Shown here one piece after another: positions 52,552 to 60,512 of a stretch of DNA of 64,000 nt; positions within the stretch are counted from its first letter, which is position 1, and every line of letters begins with the position of its first letter. The translations under genes were made by a program, and so were the position numbers. Under the pieces are notes generated by a model, which ran no database searches, was not told the origin of the DNA, and was given only the letters and a program-made list of their open reading frames with translations. Origin of the DNA: an uncultured Flavobacteriales bacterium (GTDB lineage Bacteria > Bacteroidota > Bacteroidia > Flavobacteriales_E > Vicingaceae); NCBI GenBank assembly GCA_937901255.1, contig CALCHN010000026.1, positions 59,020-123,019 of the forward strand, given 5' to 3'.

Positions 52552-52618
52552 GCTCCCCCTTGCCCCCTCTCTTCAAAGAGAGGGGGAGAAGTTGTCACAA
52601 GACAACTTAGGGGTGAGT
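52552..52618. repeat. Double hairpin in the leader of the 153-aa gene
   Basis: CCCCCTCTCTT (52563-52573) with AAGAGAGGGGG (52576-52586), and AAGTTGTC (52589-52596) with GACAACTT (52601-52608). CTCCCCCTTG at the left and AGGGGTGAG at the right can pair weakly. It belongs to the same GC-rich palindromic class as the narK and narG elements. As it lies downstream of an FNR-type promoter it might also end a short transcript. Confidence 0.7.
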
Positions 52619-52685
52619 CAGAAAAAACAAATAATCCGTGCGAAGTACATTAATACAACCATAAAAATTAACAAATAATAAATAT

Positions 52686-53147
52686 ATGAAAACACTAGAA
52701 CCTAATACTGTTGAAAGTAGTGAATTAGTTGAACAAACCTTTACTTTTTGGTTTTCTGATAATGAACACATACGTTCGCCATTTCCGGAATACATACGAC
52801 CTATTTTAAAAGAAAAAGCCGTTGAAGATTTTTTTAAGTGGGTAAGTAACCTAAACCCTAAAGCTAAGGAAGAAGTTAATGATGAGATGATTGCTGAAAA
52901 ATTTGAGGAAATCATTTTTGAAGCAGCAATGGGATTGGTACATACCGAAGATGAAAAAATTACTATTCAGTATCCTTTTTTACCAAGAATGGATGATGAG
53001 ATTAGCAATAATGAGGAAGATGCTCAGCTAAGTAAAATAATAGACAGAACTTTAACAAAAGAAGGGGATACTCAGTTTTTAAAAGTGAAACTAGAAAATG
53101 TTAGTGACCAACAAGTTTGGGAAACCAAGTTTGAGTTGCCGTTGTAG
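52686..53147 (+). CDS. Hypothetical 153-aa acidic protein in the nitrate cluster
   Basis: Not recognised. It is soluble and acidic, with no signal peptide and no Cys. An N-terminal motif FTFWFSDNEHIRSPFPEYIRP is followed by helices (AVEDFFKWVSNLNPKAKEEVNDEMIAEKFEEIIFEAA) and a C-terminal half of mixed strands (ITIQYPFLPRMDDEI, FLKVKLENV, WETKFELPL). The FNR-type promoter 238 bases upstream is one of the best in the window, which ties the protein to nitrate respiration. It might be an accessory or assembly factor for the nar system. That is inference from regulation and place. Confidence 0.7.
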   Translation: MKTLEPNTVESSELVEQTFTFWFSDNEHIRSPFPEYIRPILKEKAVEDFFKWVSNLNPKAKEEVNDEMIAEKFEEIIFEAAMGLVHTEDEKITIQYPFLPRMDDEISNNEEDAQLSKIIDRTLTKEGDTQFLKVKLENVSDQQVWETKFELPL

Positions 53148-53225
53148 GGTTGGTTGGTATTTGTTCCAAGCAAATGCTTGAAACAGAATGTTTATGCTTA
53201 GAGGAGATGGGGTTGGCATTTTCAA

Positions 53226-54020
53226 CTACTTACTCAATTTTAATATTCTAAACGCACCTTGTACTACCAATCCAAAAACAATTGTTCCTACTATCAAATC
53301 AGGTTTATTGGAATCCAACCAATTTACCAAAAGTCCTGCGGAAATTACTCCTAAGTTGATAATTATGTCGTTGGAAGTAAAAATCATACTCGCTTTCATG
53401 TGTGCCTCTTCTTTGCTTTTTGACTTTTGCAGAATGTATAGACAAATTCCATTTGCGATAAGGGCTAAAATTGAAACAATAATCATTGTCCATAAGTCAG
53501 GGAGCTCTTCAGCTCCGAAGAATCGTCTTAGCACTTCTGAAAATCCAATTATTGCGAGTGTTATCTGAAAATATCCTGCGATTTTGGCAATCCGTTTTTT
53601 CTTTGTCAGCGTACCACCAACGGCAAATAAACTGATTCCGTAAACGAAACTGTCAGCGAGCATATCCAAACTATCTGCCACAAGTCCCATAGATTTAGAA
53701 ATCAAGCCTGTTGTCATTTCGATAACGAAAAAGGCAAAATTGATTGCAAGAACAATCCAAAGCAGTTTTTTTTGACTTGCGTTCTCATTAAAATCGGTTT
53801 GGTCTGTTTGTACTGTTGATATTCTCTTTCCGCCTAATTTTAGGTCAATAATGGATTTTTCAATTTCTTCTATTTGTCCGTTATGAAATATGGTTAGTTT
53901 TCGGTTCGGGATGTCAAAATCCAAATTTGCAATACTTGAAATTCCGTCCAAATTCATTCGAATTAGATTTTCTTCGGATGGACAGTCCATCTTGGGAATT
54001 ATAAATAGTGTTTTTTCCAT
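53226..54020 (-). CDS. Cation diffusion facilitator with N-terminal HMA-like domain
   Basis: 264 aa. Residues 1-70 resemble a heavy-metal-associated ferredoxin-like fold, TLFIIPKMDCPSEENLIRMNL, where the usual CxxC is reduced to MDCPSEE. The rest is a six-helix CDF domain: MTTGLISKSMGLVADSLDMLADSFVYGISLFAVGG carries the metal-site Asp residues of helix 2, and MIFTSNDIIINLGVISAGLLVNWLDSNKPDLIVG those of helix 5. It lacks the long cytoplasmic C-terminal domain. Likely exports a divalent metal from the cytoplasm. The ATG follows the TonB-receptor stop directly (TAAATG), so the two are translated as a unit. Confidence 0.85.
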   Translation of the reverse strand: MEKTLFIIPKMDCPSEENLIRMNLDGISSIANLDFDIPNRKLTIFHNGQIEEIEKSIIDLKLGGKRISTVQTDQTDFNENASQKKLLWIVLAINFAFFVIEMTTGLISKSMGLVADSLDMLADSFVYGISLFAVGGTLTKKKRIAKIAGYFQITLAIIGFSEVLRRFFGAEELPDLWTMIIVSILALIANGICLYILQKSKSKEEAHMKASMIFTSNDIIINLGVISAGLLVNWLDSNKPDLIVGTIVFGLVVQGAFRILKLSK

Positions 54021-56204
54021 TTAATCTTCGTCTTCGTTACCAAATGGTTTAATAATTACTCCTACACTGAATATAAAACCGTCAGTAGGTGCATAGATTT
54101 CTGTAAATGTTGGGCTATCCTGTGGTGGAAAAACTAACGGTGAAAAATTGGTTTGACGTATGTTAGTGAAATTTTCAAAGTTCAAATATGTTGTTACCCA
54201 TTTAAAGTTTCGCATAACCAAGAAACCCATAGTAATAAAGTCTCTGGTTTCCTCTCCATTGGATAAAACTTGCTTTCCTGTGTAAAAAGTCTCGTAACCG
54301 ATACGCCATTTCTCTGATTCGTACATCAGTATGCTTCCTGCATTGTGTCTTGCCGTTAGTGGCTTCTGCGGGTTTTCTGGTAAATAGCTTAGTCGTGTGT
54401 CAATGAAGGCATAGTTTAAGAACCATCTAAAGTCTTTGTAAGTAAATTTTAGATTTGTTTCAGTCCCTTTACTTAGGATAGAAGCTTTTGCATTTTCAAA
54501 TTGTAGATTTCCATTGTTGGTGCTATTTAGCAATAGTCCATTTTGGATTGCCGTAACGTAGAACAGTTGGTTGATTGAAAAAGAAATTTTATCGAATAGA
54601 ATCGTAGTATAATTCATATCAAAATTTGCTCCATAAGAACGTTCTGCTTCAAGATTATTCTTATCAATAGGCAGTACGTTTCTGTAATTATTAAATTCCG
54701 CTTCTTCGGTAAATATGTCGGGTATTTTATAACCTAAACCACCGCCAATTCTACTGGAAAAGCCATTTGCAGGTTTAAAGAGTAATGATACTCTTGGCAA
54801 AGGGAAAAAGCCCCAATCTTGTGCATAGTCCGCTCTTAATCCTGTTTCTAAAATCCATTGTTCTGAAAGGTCGTAAATATTGTTTGCAAACAAGCCATAA
54901 GTAATGTCTGTTTGGTCTCTTTGAATGGGACTTGAATCATCTTCATCAAACTGGGTAGTGTATAGGTTTGTACCAAAAATCCAATTACTCTTGGCTGTTT
55001 CCTTATTGTAGGATGCTTCTGTAAATGTGTTAGTTTGAGTCCCTTTGAAAGCGTAGTTGGGCAAGCTTAAATTCCTATCAAAAAAGGCTACACTATTTTT
55101 AATATTTAAAGAACTGTTTGAATTAAACTCAGTTGTATAAACCGCCTGACTACTTAGGCGTTTTGAGATATTCGTTTCTGAGAATTGATGAATACCACTT
55201 TGCCCATTTTCGATAACGGTCATATCGCCACCTGTTCTGTCATCATACGTGCCGTTTATTCCAAGCCAAAATGTGGTTTTGTCAGACGGATAATAAAATA
55301 GTTTTGGGTTAAGCGAAATAGATTTTGTTAACGGAATATTACTAAACTCGTCATTGTCAGGGTCAAACTGTTTTTGGTAATGACCTGAACCATAAAGTGT
55401 CACTCCAAATCTTTCATTGCGTTTGCTGTAGAAAATATTCCCTGTACTTCCCAAAGCTTGTGTTTGGGTCAGCATAATTTCCAATTCGGGTTCTTCATCT
55501 GGTGTTTTTGAAACCATATTTACCAATCCTGCAATTGCACCGCCACCATAAATGGTAGATGCACTTCCTTTGATAATTTCAAATTGTCTTAGGTCTAATG
55601 GTGGGATTTGTAGGATGCTCAAGCCACTTGAAAAACCACTGTACAATGGAAATCCGTCTCTTAAAAGTTGTGTATAACGACCGTCAAGTCCTTGAATTCT
55701 GATATTTGTATTTCCACTACTCAATGAGGTTTGTTGCATTTGTATTCCTGTGCTTTCTCGCAAAACCATAGAAATATTGGTCGGGTTCATTGCTGCTTTT
55801 TCGCCTAATTCTTCCGCTCCAATAAACTCAATGCGTGTTGGAATCTTTTTAACTGTTCTTGTGCTGCGAGATGATTGAATTACGACTTCATCTAAATCTC
55901 CACCTCCATACTCTAATTTAAATTCAAAAGTTTTTTCGGAAGTAGTTTCAATTGTTGTTTCGATTGTCTGAAAGCCTAAATAGGATATTCTAATTTGGTG
56001 CCTTCCACTTGGAATTTCGGTGAAAGATGCAATTCCATCAAGATTTGTAACTGCCCCTTTTCTCAATTCTTCAAAATAAACAGTTGCTCCAATTAACGAC
56101 TCGTCATTTTCTGCATCAAGAACAGAGATTTTGATTTCACTCGTCTGAGCAAAAGAAATAATTGAAAAGATTGAAAAAATTAATGCTAAAATGGTTCTTA
56201 TCAT
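54021..56204 (-). CDS. TonB-dependent receptor of the metal module
   Basis: About 727 aa. Signal peptide MIRTILALIFSIFSIISFA, a carboxypeptidase-regulatory-like domain (residues about 22-100: ISVLDAENDESLIGATVYF), a plug (TRIEFIGAEELGEKAAMNPTNISMVLRESTGIQ, then FEIIKGSASTIYGGGAIAGLVNMVSK) and a 22-strand barrel ending in FSVGVIIKPFG plus acidic residues. Located between a Fur-family repressor and a CDF exporter, it probably handles a metal complex at the outer membrane. The ATG at 56204 is used because the promoter (56234-56242) overlaps the upstream ATG at 56237. Confidence 0.88.
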   Translation of the reverse strand: MIRTILALIFSIFSIISFAQTSEIKISVLDAENDESLIGATVYFEELRKGAVTNLDGIASFTEIPSGRHQIRISYLGFQTIETTIETTSEKTFEFKLEYGGGDLDEVVIQSSRSTRTVKKIPTRIEFIGAEELGEKAAMNPTNISMVLRESTGIQMQQTSLSSGNTNIRIQGLDGRYTQLLRDGFPLYSGFSSGLSILQIPPLDLRQFEIIKGSASTIYGGGAIAGLVNMVSKTPDEEPELEIMLTQTQALGSTGNIFYSKRNERFGVTLYGSGHYQKQFDPDNDEFSNIPLTKSISLNPKLFYYPSDKTTFWLGINGTYDDRTGGDMTVIENGQSGIHQFSETNISKRLSSQAVYTTEFNSNSSLNIKNSVAFFDRNLSLPNYAFKGTQTNTFTEASYNKETAKSNWIFGTNLYTTQFDEDDSSPIQRDQTDITYGLFANNIYDLSEQWILETGLRADYAQDWGFFPLPRVSLLFKPANGFSSRIGGGLGYKIPDIFTEEAEFNNYRNVLPIDKNNLEAERSYGANFDMNYTTILFDKISFSINQLFYVTAIQNGLLLNSTNNGNLQFENAKASILSKGTETNLKFTYKDFRWFLNYAFIDTRLSYLPENPQKPLTARHNAGSILMYESEKWRIGYETFYTGKQVLSNGEETRDFITMGFLVMRNFKWVTTYLNFENFTNIRQTNFSPLVFPPQDSPTFTEIYAPTDGFIFSVGVIIKPFGNEDED

Positions 56205-56233
56205 TTGCCTACTCTGTTTTTGTAAAGAATAGT

Positions 56234-56271
56234 GCAAAGATATTTAGGTATTAGCGCAACTCGATTGCAAA
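56234..56271 (-). promoter_or_regulatory. Promoter and possible operator of the receptor-CDF operon
   Basis: TATCTTTGC on the minus strand (56242 to 56234) is a perfect extended -7 element. Predicted start is 56230, 26 bases before the ATG at 56204. Upstream, TTTGCAATCGAGTTGCGC (56271 to 56254) contains two TTGC half-sites in a row and could be the operator of the adjacent Fur-family protein. Confidence 0.5.
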
Positions 56272-56273
56272 CA

Positions 56274-56684
56274 TTACTTGTTGCATTTGTCGCACAAGCC
56301 TTTCACGACCATATTGGCTTGATGCAGTTTGAAGTTTTCCGGTAATTTAATATGCGGGATAGGAAGGTCAACTAGACAGAACGTTTTGCTACAATTGGTG
56401 CAATAAAAATGATAATGTAAATCCTTTGGCTCGCAGTTGCAACCCTCAGCACATACAGCATATTTAGTCATTCCCGAACCGTCTTCAATACTGTGAATTA
56501 CTTTGTTTTCTTCAAATGTTTTTAAAGTCCGAAAAATGGAACTTCTGTCCGTGTATGCCAATGCGTTTTCAATGTCTTTTAGCGATTGTGCTTTTTCTTG
56601 AGCCAAAAGGTGGCGTAATACTACCGTCCGAACCGCAGTGTTCTTCACTTTTTTTATTTTCAGTATTTCTTCTTCTGTCTGCAT
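56274..56684 (-). CDS. Fur-family metalloregulator
   Basis: 136 aa from the ATG at 56684. Winged helix: NTAVRTVVLRHLLAQEKAQSLKDIENALAYTDRSSIFRTLKTFEENKVIHSI, with DRSSIFRTL as recognition helix. Metal sites: HYHFYCTNCSKTFCLVD (His-x-His plus a CxxC structural zinc pair) and GLCDKCNK at the C-terminus (second CxxC). This layout is common to Zur/Fur/PerR. Zinc is a possible signal because the regulated gene is a CDF exporter next to a TonB receptor. The in-frame extension to 56831 runs through a palindrome and is not believed to be translated. It probably controls the two genes downstream and itself. Confidence 0.85.
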   Translation of the reverse strand: MQTEEEILKIKKVKNTAVRTVVLRHLLAQEKAQSLKDIENALAYTDRSSIFRTLKTFEENKVIHSIEDGSGMTKYAVCAEGCNCEPKDLHYHFYCTNCSKTFCLVDLPIPHIKLPENFKLHQANMVVKGLCDKCNK

Positions 56685-56812
56685 TTTTCTGTTTTCTGTA
56701 AGTTGGCTGTAAACAGCTCTTTTGGTTTTTTCAGCGTTGGCTTTCGTGTTTGCAAAAAAAACCAAATGTGCTGTTTGTGCGGTTGGCTTTTTAGCTTGTG
56801 GGTAACTTACAT

Positions 56813-56890
56813 ATATGTATGACTCAATCATACATATCTAACCAAATACTTGTAGACATGTATGATAAAACTCAAAAACCTGTCATACAT
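56813..56890. promoter_or_regulatory. Palindrome pair upstream of the Fur-family gene
   Basis: ATATGTATGA (56813-56822) and TCATACATAT (56828-56837) form a perfect 10-bp-arm palindrome with five bases between. ATGTATGA (56858-56865) and TCATACAT (56883-56890) repeat the same half-sites further out. Four copies of one 8-base word in alternating orientation look like operators for a dimeric regulator, most simply the Fur-family protein itself. Confidence 0.55.
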
Positions 56891-56999
56891 ATATTTCCTC
56901 AAATATATAAAAAATAGTTGATAAACCAACTAATTAGCTTTTTATGGTAGGTAGTTTAGTTAGCAGGCTCTTTAGTTATCGTACTTATGAACGAAGGTA

Positions 57000-57365
57000 T
57001 TATGAATTTCGTAGAATCTTTTCCATCTTACGGCCTTTAGCCAATTCATCCACTAGTTTGTCTAAATACCTTACTTGTTGGGTTAATGGGTTTTCAATTT
57101 CTTCTATGCGGTATCCGCAAATTACACCTGTAATAAGGTGTGCGTTTGGGTGTAGTGAGGCTTGTTGAAAGAAAGTTTCAAAAGTTACTTTATTGTCAAT
57201 GAGTTCTTGTAGTTTTTTATCGTTAAAGCCAGTTAGCCATGCTATTACTTGATGCAATTCTTCTTTTGTTCTGCCTTTTTTCTCTACTTTGGTAACATAG
57301 TGTGGATATACCGATGCAAAAGTCAGTTTTGCGATGCGTTCATTATGTTCAGGTGTTGCTTTCAT
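57000..57365 (-). CDS. DUF2200 family protein
   Basis: 121-aa cytoplasmic protein of a well-conserved uncharacterised family. The central part RIAKLTFASVYPHYVTKVEKKGRTKEELHQVIAWLTGF (residues 10-47) and the C-terminal VICGYRIEEIENPLTQQVRYLDKLVDELAKGRKMEKIL (residues 81-118) are the family's two near-invariant blocks. No metal or catalytic motif is obvious. The promoter -7 element is TAACTTTA (57388 to 57381), 11-base leader. Not obviously linked to its neighbours. This family is found as a single gene in many bacteria. Confidence 0.88.
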   Translation of the reverse strand: MKATPEHNERIAKLTFASVYPHYVTKVEKKGRTKEELHQVIAWLTGFNDKKLQELIDNKVTFETFFQQASLHPNAHLITGVICGYRIEEIENPLTQQVRYLDKLVDELAKGRKMEKILRNS

Positions 57366-57380
57366 AGCTTTACTTTTTTG

Positions 57381-57388
57381 TAAAGTTA
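57381..57388 (-). promoter_or_regulatory. Promoter of the DUF2200 gene
   Basis: TAACTTTA on the minus strand, one mismatch to TAnnTTTG. Predicted start is 57376. No box-like palindrome upstream. Confidence 0.4.
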
Positions 57389-57540
57389 CTATTTATATTA
57401 AATTGTTAAAATGGTTTTTGTGCGTTTTGTTGGTTGATAGTTTAATACCTTAAATTAAAAGAGATTCCCGACAATTTTCTGCGTGCCTTGAAAATTTAGG
57501 GAATGACGTTTTTTTGTAGTGATTGGATATGTGCGTTGGA

Positions 57541-57571
57541 AAAGTCCTCCTTCGGGGGATTTAGAGGGCAT
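57541..57571. repeat. Short GC-rich palindrome downstream of the SCO gene
   Basis: AGTCCTCC-TTC-GGGGGA with TTAGAGGGC: on the minus strand CCCTCTAAATCCCCCGAAGG, the same kind of CCCC-GAA-GGGG element as at 29679. It could end the nirK-nirV-SCO transcript. The rest of the 57366-57576 spacer is AT-rich without a gene. Confidence 0.55.
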
Positions 57572-57576
57572 ATTAG

Positions 57577-58185
57577 TTAGGGAGTTGCCAATTCAATAAT
57601 CTTATCAACGGTAGTTTTGTTGTCAACACCCAAGCCTTCTTGTTGGTGAACTAATACGCCTTGTTGATTGAAAACACTAATAATGTTAGAGTGAGAGAAA
57701 TCTAAGGGAGAAATTTCCTTGTATTTTACCGCTAAAATATTGGCAAATTCTCTAGTATTTTCATCTGACCCTTGTAGGAAAACCCATTGCTCGGTGTCCA
57801 TTTGGTTTTCTATGGCAAAAGCTTTTAATCTTTCTGGTGTATCTGTTTCAGGATCTATACTTACTAAAATGTATTTTACTGGTTGGTTTGCTTCAGATTT
57901 TACTTTAGCTTCAATATTTCTCATATCTGCAACTAATCTCGGACAAGCAGCTTTGCAGGAAGTATAAATCATCACCATTACTAATACTTCGCCCTGAAAA
58001 TCTTTAAATTCAACCGTTTCATTGTTTTGAGTTTTCCAAGTAGATGGCAATTGAAAGATAGACATTTCGTCAAATTCTTCTACTGTTTCAACTGTACTTT
58101 CTGTTGTGGTAGTTTCATCTGATGGTGTATTATTACACGAAAATAGTACGAATAATAAGAATAGAGCAGGGAAGTTATATTTCAT
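57577..58185 (-). CDS. SCO1/SenC family copper chaperone lipoprotein
   Basis: 202-aa lipoprotein (MKYNFPALFLLFVLFSC, Cys17) with a thioredoxin-like fold. Copper ligands are Cys77 and Cys81 in MIYTSCKAACPRLVADM, and the His in PLDFSHSNIISV. YILVSIDPETDTPERLKAFA is a second family block. SCO proteins deliver copper, usually to cytochrome oxidase. Here the gene closes a nirK-nirV-SCO run, so supplying Cu to NirK is the best inference. It starts 10 bases after the nirV stop. Confidence 0.9.
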   Translation of the reverse strand: MKYNFPALFLLFVLFSCNNTPSDETTTTESTVETVEEFDEMSIFQLPSTWKTQNNETVEFKDFQGEVLVMVMIYTSCKAACPRLVADMRNIEAKVKSEANQPVKYILVSIDPETDTPERLKAFAIENQMDTEQWVFLQGSDENTREFANILAVKYKEISPLDFSHSNIISVFNQQGVLVHQQEGLGVDNKTTVDKIIELATP

Positions 58186-58195
58186 TTTTTTAATT

Positions 58196-58954
58196 TTAAT
58201 CTTTAACGCATCTAAAACCTAAGTTTTTAATGCAAAAATTGGCTTTTAAACTTCCTCTAAAGGCATAACGCATAAAAGCAGCATAGTTCATTAAGTCTTT
58301 AGCACCTACAGCACCACCAGCACAAAATAAATCTCTGTCGGTATCTACATCTTTTCTAGATTCTCCGGAAATTAATACAGAATTAAAATCTAATGTCCAT
58401 TCCCAAACTAAGCCGTGTAAATCGTAAACACCCCAAATATTTTTATTGGTTTTACCAACTTGTTTTAGGTAGGTTTTTGGTGTTTCGTAGCTGCTTAGTA
58501 TTTTTTGATTGTAGAGGCTGTCCACACGAGCATCTTTTTTGGTTTCGTCAGCCATGGCAACATATTCCCATTCATCTACTGTTGGTAATCTTTTGCCAAC
58601 ATATTCGCAATAGGCTTTTGCTGCATACCAAGAAACGGTGTTTACAGGCGAGTTGCTAATAGCTTTGCTAAAAGTTGTATCGCTTGTCCAATCCATTAAA
58701 TAACCTTTATCGGCAAACAAACGCGTTACTTTGGTTTTTTTCCATTTAGGGTTAGCGATTACAAAATCTAAATATTGTTGGTGAGTTACCGGGTGGATGT
58801 CCATTTGGAAATCTTTAACAGTAACAATAGAAGTATCTGTACCATAAAGGGGGATGTATTTCCCCCCTTTGATGGCAACAGTTTTTGTTGATTGTTGAGC
58901 AAATACAATATTGCTAAACAGTATAAGTACTAATGATAAATTTCGTAGTGACAT
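58196..58954 (-). CDS. nirV: NirV-like SUMF1-domain protein
   Basis: 252-aa exported protein of the formylglycine-generating-enzyme (SUMF1) fold: IHPVTHQQYLDFV, SPVNTVSWYAAKAYCEYVGKRLPTVDEWEYVA and GVYDLHGLVWEWT, ending in FCIKNLGFRCVK. The catalytic Cys pair of true FGE is not evident in its usual place. A SUMF1 protein right after nirK is called NirV in Rhodobacter and other denitrifiers, where its exact role is not settled. Signal peptide MSLRNLSLVLILFSNIVFA. The gap to nirK is 2 bases, so they are co-translated. Confidence 0.85.
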   Translation of the reverse strand: MSLRNLSLVLILFSNIVFAQQSTKTVAIKGGKYIPLYGTDTSIVTVKDFQMDIHPVTHQQYLDFVIANPKWKKTKVTRLFADKGYLMDWTSDTTFSKAISNSPVNTVSWYAAKAYCEYVGKRLPTVDEWEYVAMADETKKDARVDSLYNQKILSSYETPKTYLKQVGKTNKNIWGVYDLHGLVWEWTLDFNSVLISGESRKDVDTDRDLFCAGGAVGAKDLMNYAAFMRYAFRGSLKANFCIKNLGFRCVKD

Positions 58955-58956
58955 TA

Positions 58957-60402
58957 TTATTTGTTTCTAACAGCTTTTACCATTGAAGGAGTAACTTCAG
59001 TTTTGTTGTTTCCCCAATTGTTGTAAATGTAAGTTAATACATTAGCAATTTCCTCATCATTAATGTTTTGAGCAGTCATTACACTGTTGTATTTGTTTCC
59101 GTTTACAGTAATTTCTCCTGATAAACCGTTTATTACAATACCAATAGCTCTATCTACATCTTCATTTAAGAAGTCGGCATTAGCTAAAGGAGGAAATGCA
59201 TTTGGCAACCCTTCTCCGTTAGTTTGGTGACAAGCCACACAAGTTTGAGAATATACTTGTTTACCCATTTCAATTCTTTCAGCCAATGTGGTTGCTATTT
59301 TAGCAGCAGGAGCATCGCCAGTATTAGGCATTTCCTGAATTCCACCACCTTCTGGTTTGTAAATTCCTTCCATTAATTCTCCTGAGTAAACTTTTTGGTT
59401 TTCTTCACCTTTAACATTTAACATTCCTAATGCACCTTTGTTAAACGCTCTAAAAATTGAGTGATCTACCAAGATAAAAGTACCTGGAACTTCCACTTTA
59501 AACTCAACAATGGCAGCACCACCAGCAGGAACTAATGTAGTTTGAATATCTTCGTTAATAGTAGTTCCACCTTCAGCATATACTTTGTCGAAGATTTCTC
59601 CAATAACATGGAAAGAAGAAACTAAGTTTGGTCCACCATTACCTACAAATAATCTAACAGTTTCACCAACATTAGCAGTAATAGCATTATCGCCAGTTAA
59701 TGCACCCACTTTTCCGTTAAAAACTACATAGTCGGCATGTTCATCAACTGCTTTTTGCATATCGAAAGGTTGTAAACCTGGTTGTCCGTGTTTTCCTTTA
59801 GTATAAAAATCACCTTGCATTATGTAGTATTCTTTATCTACAGCAGGAAGACCACCTTCTGGTTCAACCAAAATTAAACCGTACATTCCGTTGGCAATGT
59901 GCATCCCAACAGGAGCAGTAGCACAGTGGTAAACATATAAACCTGGGTTTAATACTTTAAAAGAAAAAACTTTTTCGTGACCTGGAGCAATAAATGAAGA
60001 TTCTGCTCCACCACCTGGACCAGTTACTGCATGTAAATCAATGTTGTGAGGTAATTTATTGTCAGGATGATTTTTTAAGTGAAATTCTACTTCATCGCCC
60101 ACTCTAGTTCTGATGAAAGAACCCGGAACGGTACCTCCAAAAGTCCAGTAAACATAACTAACTCCGTTAGCCATTTCACCTTCTTCTTCCAAAATTTCCA
60201 TGTGAACAATTAATTTTTTAGCAGCTCTATCGCCAATTGGTTTTGGTACTAATGGTGGTGATGTGAGTTCTGCTTCCATTTCTCCATCAATAGGAATTGT
60301 TGTTGCATCTACACGTTTAGATGTGTTGTTATTACTTGGTTCTGAACAAGCTGCAAAGCTTGCAACGGCCGAAGCCAAAACGATAAATTTTAAGTTCTTC
60401 AT
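58957..60402 (-). CDS. nirK: Copper nitrite reductase fused to cytochrome c, lipid-anchored
   Basis: 481 aa. Lipobox in MKNLKFIVLASAVASFAAC (Cys19), unusual for NirK. Cupredoxin domain 1: type 1 copper ligands His119, Cys160, His168 and Met173 (LYVYHCATAPVGMHIANGM); type 2 ligands His124, His159 and His314 (LVDHSIFRAF); catalytic Asp122 and His265 (SFHVIGEIF). C-terminal cytochrome c (residues about 375-465) with CVACH (388-392) and Met442 as axial ligand. It reduces nitrite to NO in the periplasm, and the fused heme supplies electrons directly. First gene of nirK-nirV-SCO. Its promoter has a class I-like box. No nitric oxide reductase is in the window. Confidence 0.95.
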   Translation of the reverse strand: MKNLKFIVLASAVASFAACSEPSNNNTSKRVDATTIPIDGEMEAELTSPPLVPKPIGDRAAKKLIVHMEILEEEGEMANGVSYVYWTFGGTVPGSFIRTRVGDEVEFHLKNHPDNKLPHNIDLHAVTGPGGGAESSFIAPGHEKVFSFKVLNPGLYVYHCATAPVGMHIANGMYGLILVEPEGGLPAVDKEYYIMQGDFYTKGKHGQPGLQPFDMQKAVDEHADYVVFNGKVGALTGDNAITANVGETVRLFVGNGGPNLVSSFHVIGEIFDKVYAEGGTTINEDIQTTLVPAGGAAIVEFKVEVPGTFILVDHSIFRAFNKGALGMLNVKGEENQKVYSGELMEGIYKPEGGGIQEMPNTGDAPAAKIATTLAERIEMGKQVYSQTCVACHQTNGEGLPNAFPPLANADFLNEDVDRAIGIVINGLSGEITVNGNKYNSVMTAQNINDEEIANVLTYIYNNWGNNKTEVTPSMVKAVRNK

Positions 60403-60428
60403 GTTTGTTAATTAATTTTTGTTTGTTG

Positions 60429-60491
60429 TAAAGTTATATTTTTAAGTTGTTACTTCAAAAGAATTTTTGAGAAATAATATGAAACTATCAT
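60429..60491 (-). promoter_or_regulatory. nirK promoter with palindrome at about -61
   Basis: TTTG (60459 to 60456), 19-base spacer, TAACTTTA (60436 to 60429, one mismatch) on the minus strand. Predicted start is 60424, 22 bases before the ATG. A perfect palindrome, AATATGA-N5-TCATATT (centre 60485), lies at -61. The box has N5 where others have N6. The position is that of class I CRP/FNR sites. Confidence 0.55.
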
Positions 60492-60512
60492 ATTATTTCA
60501 ATTACTTTTATT

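Noticed and set aside
56685..56831. N-terminal extension of the Fur-family protein
   Set aside because: The added 49 residues do not resemble Fur, and the upstream ATG lies within a 25-base palindrome that looks like an operator.
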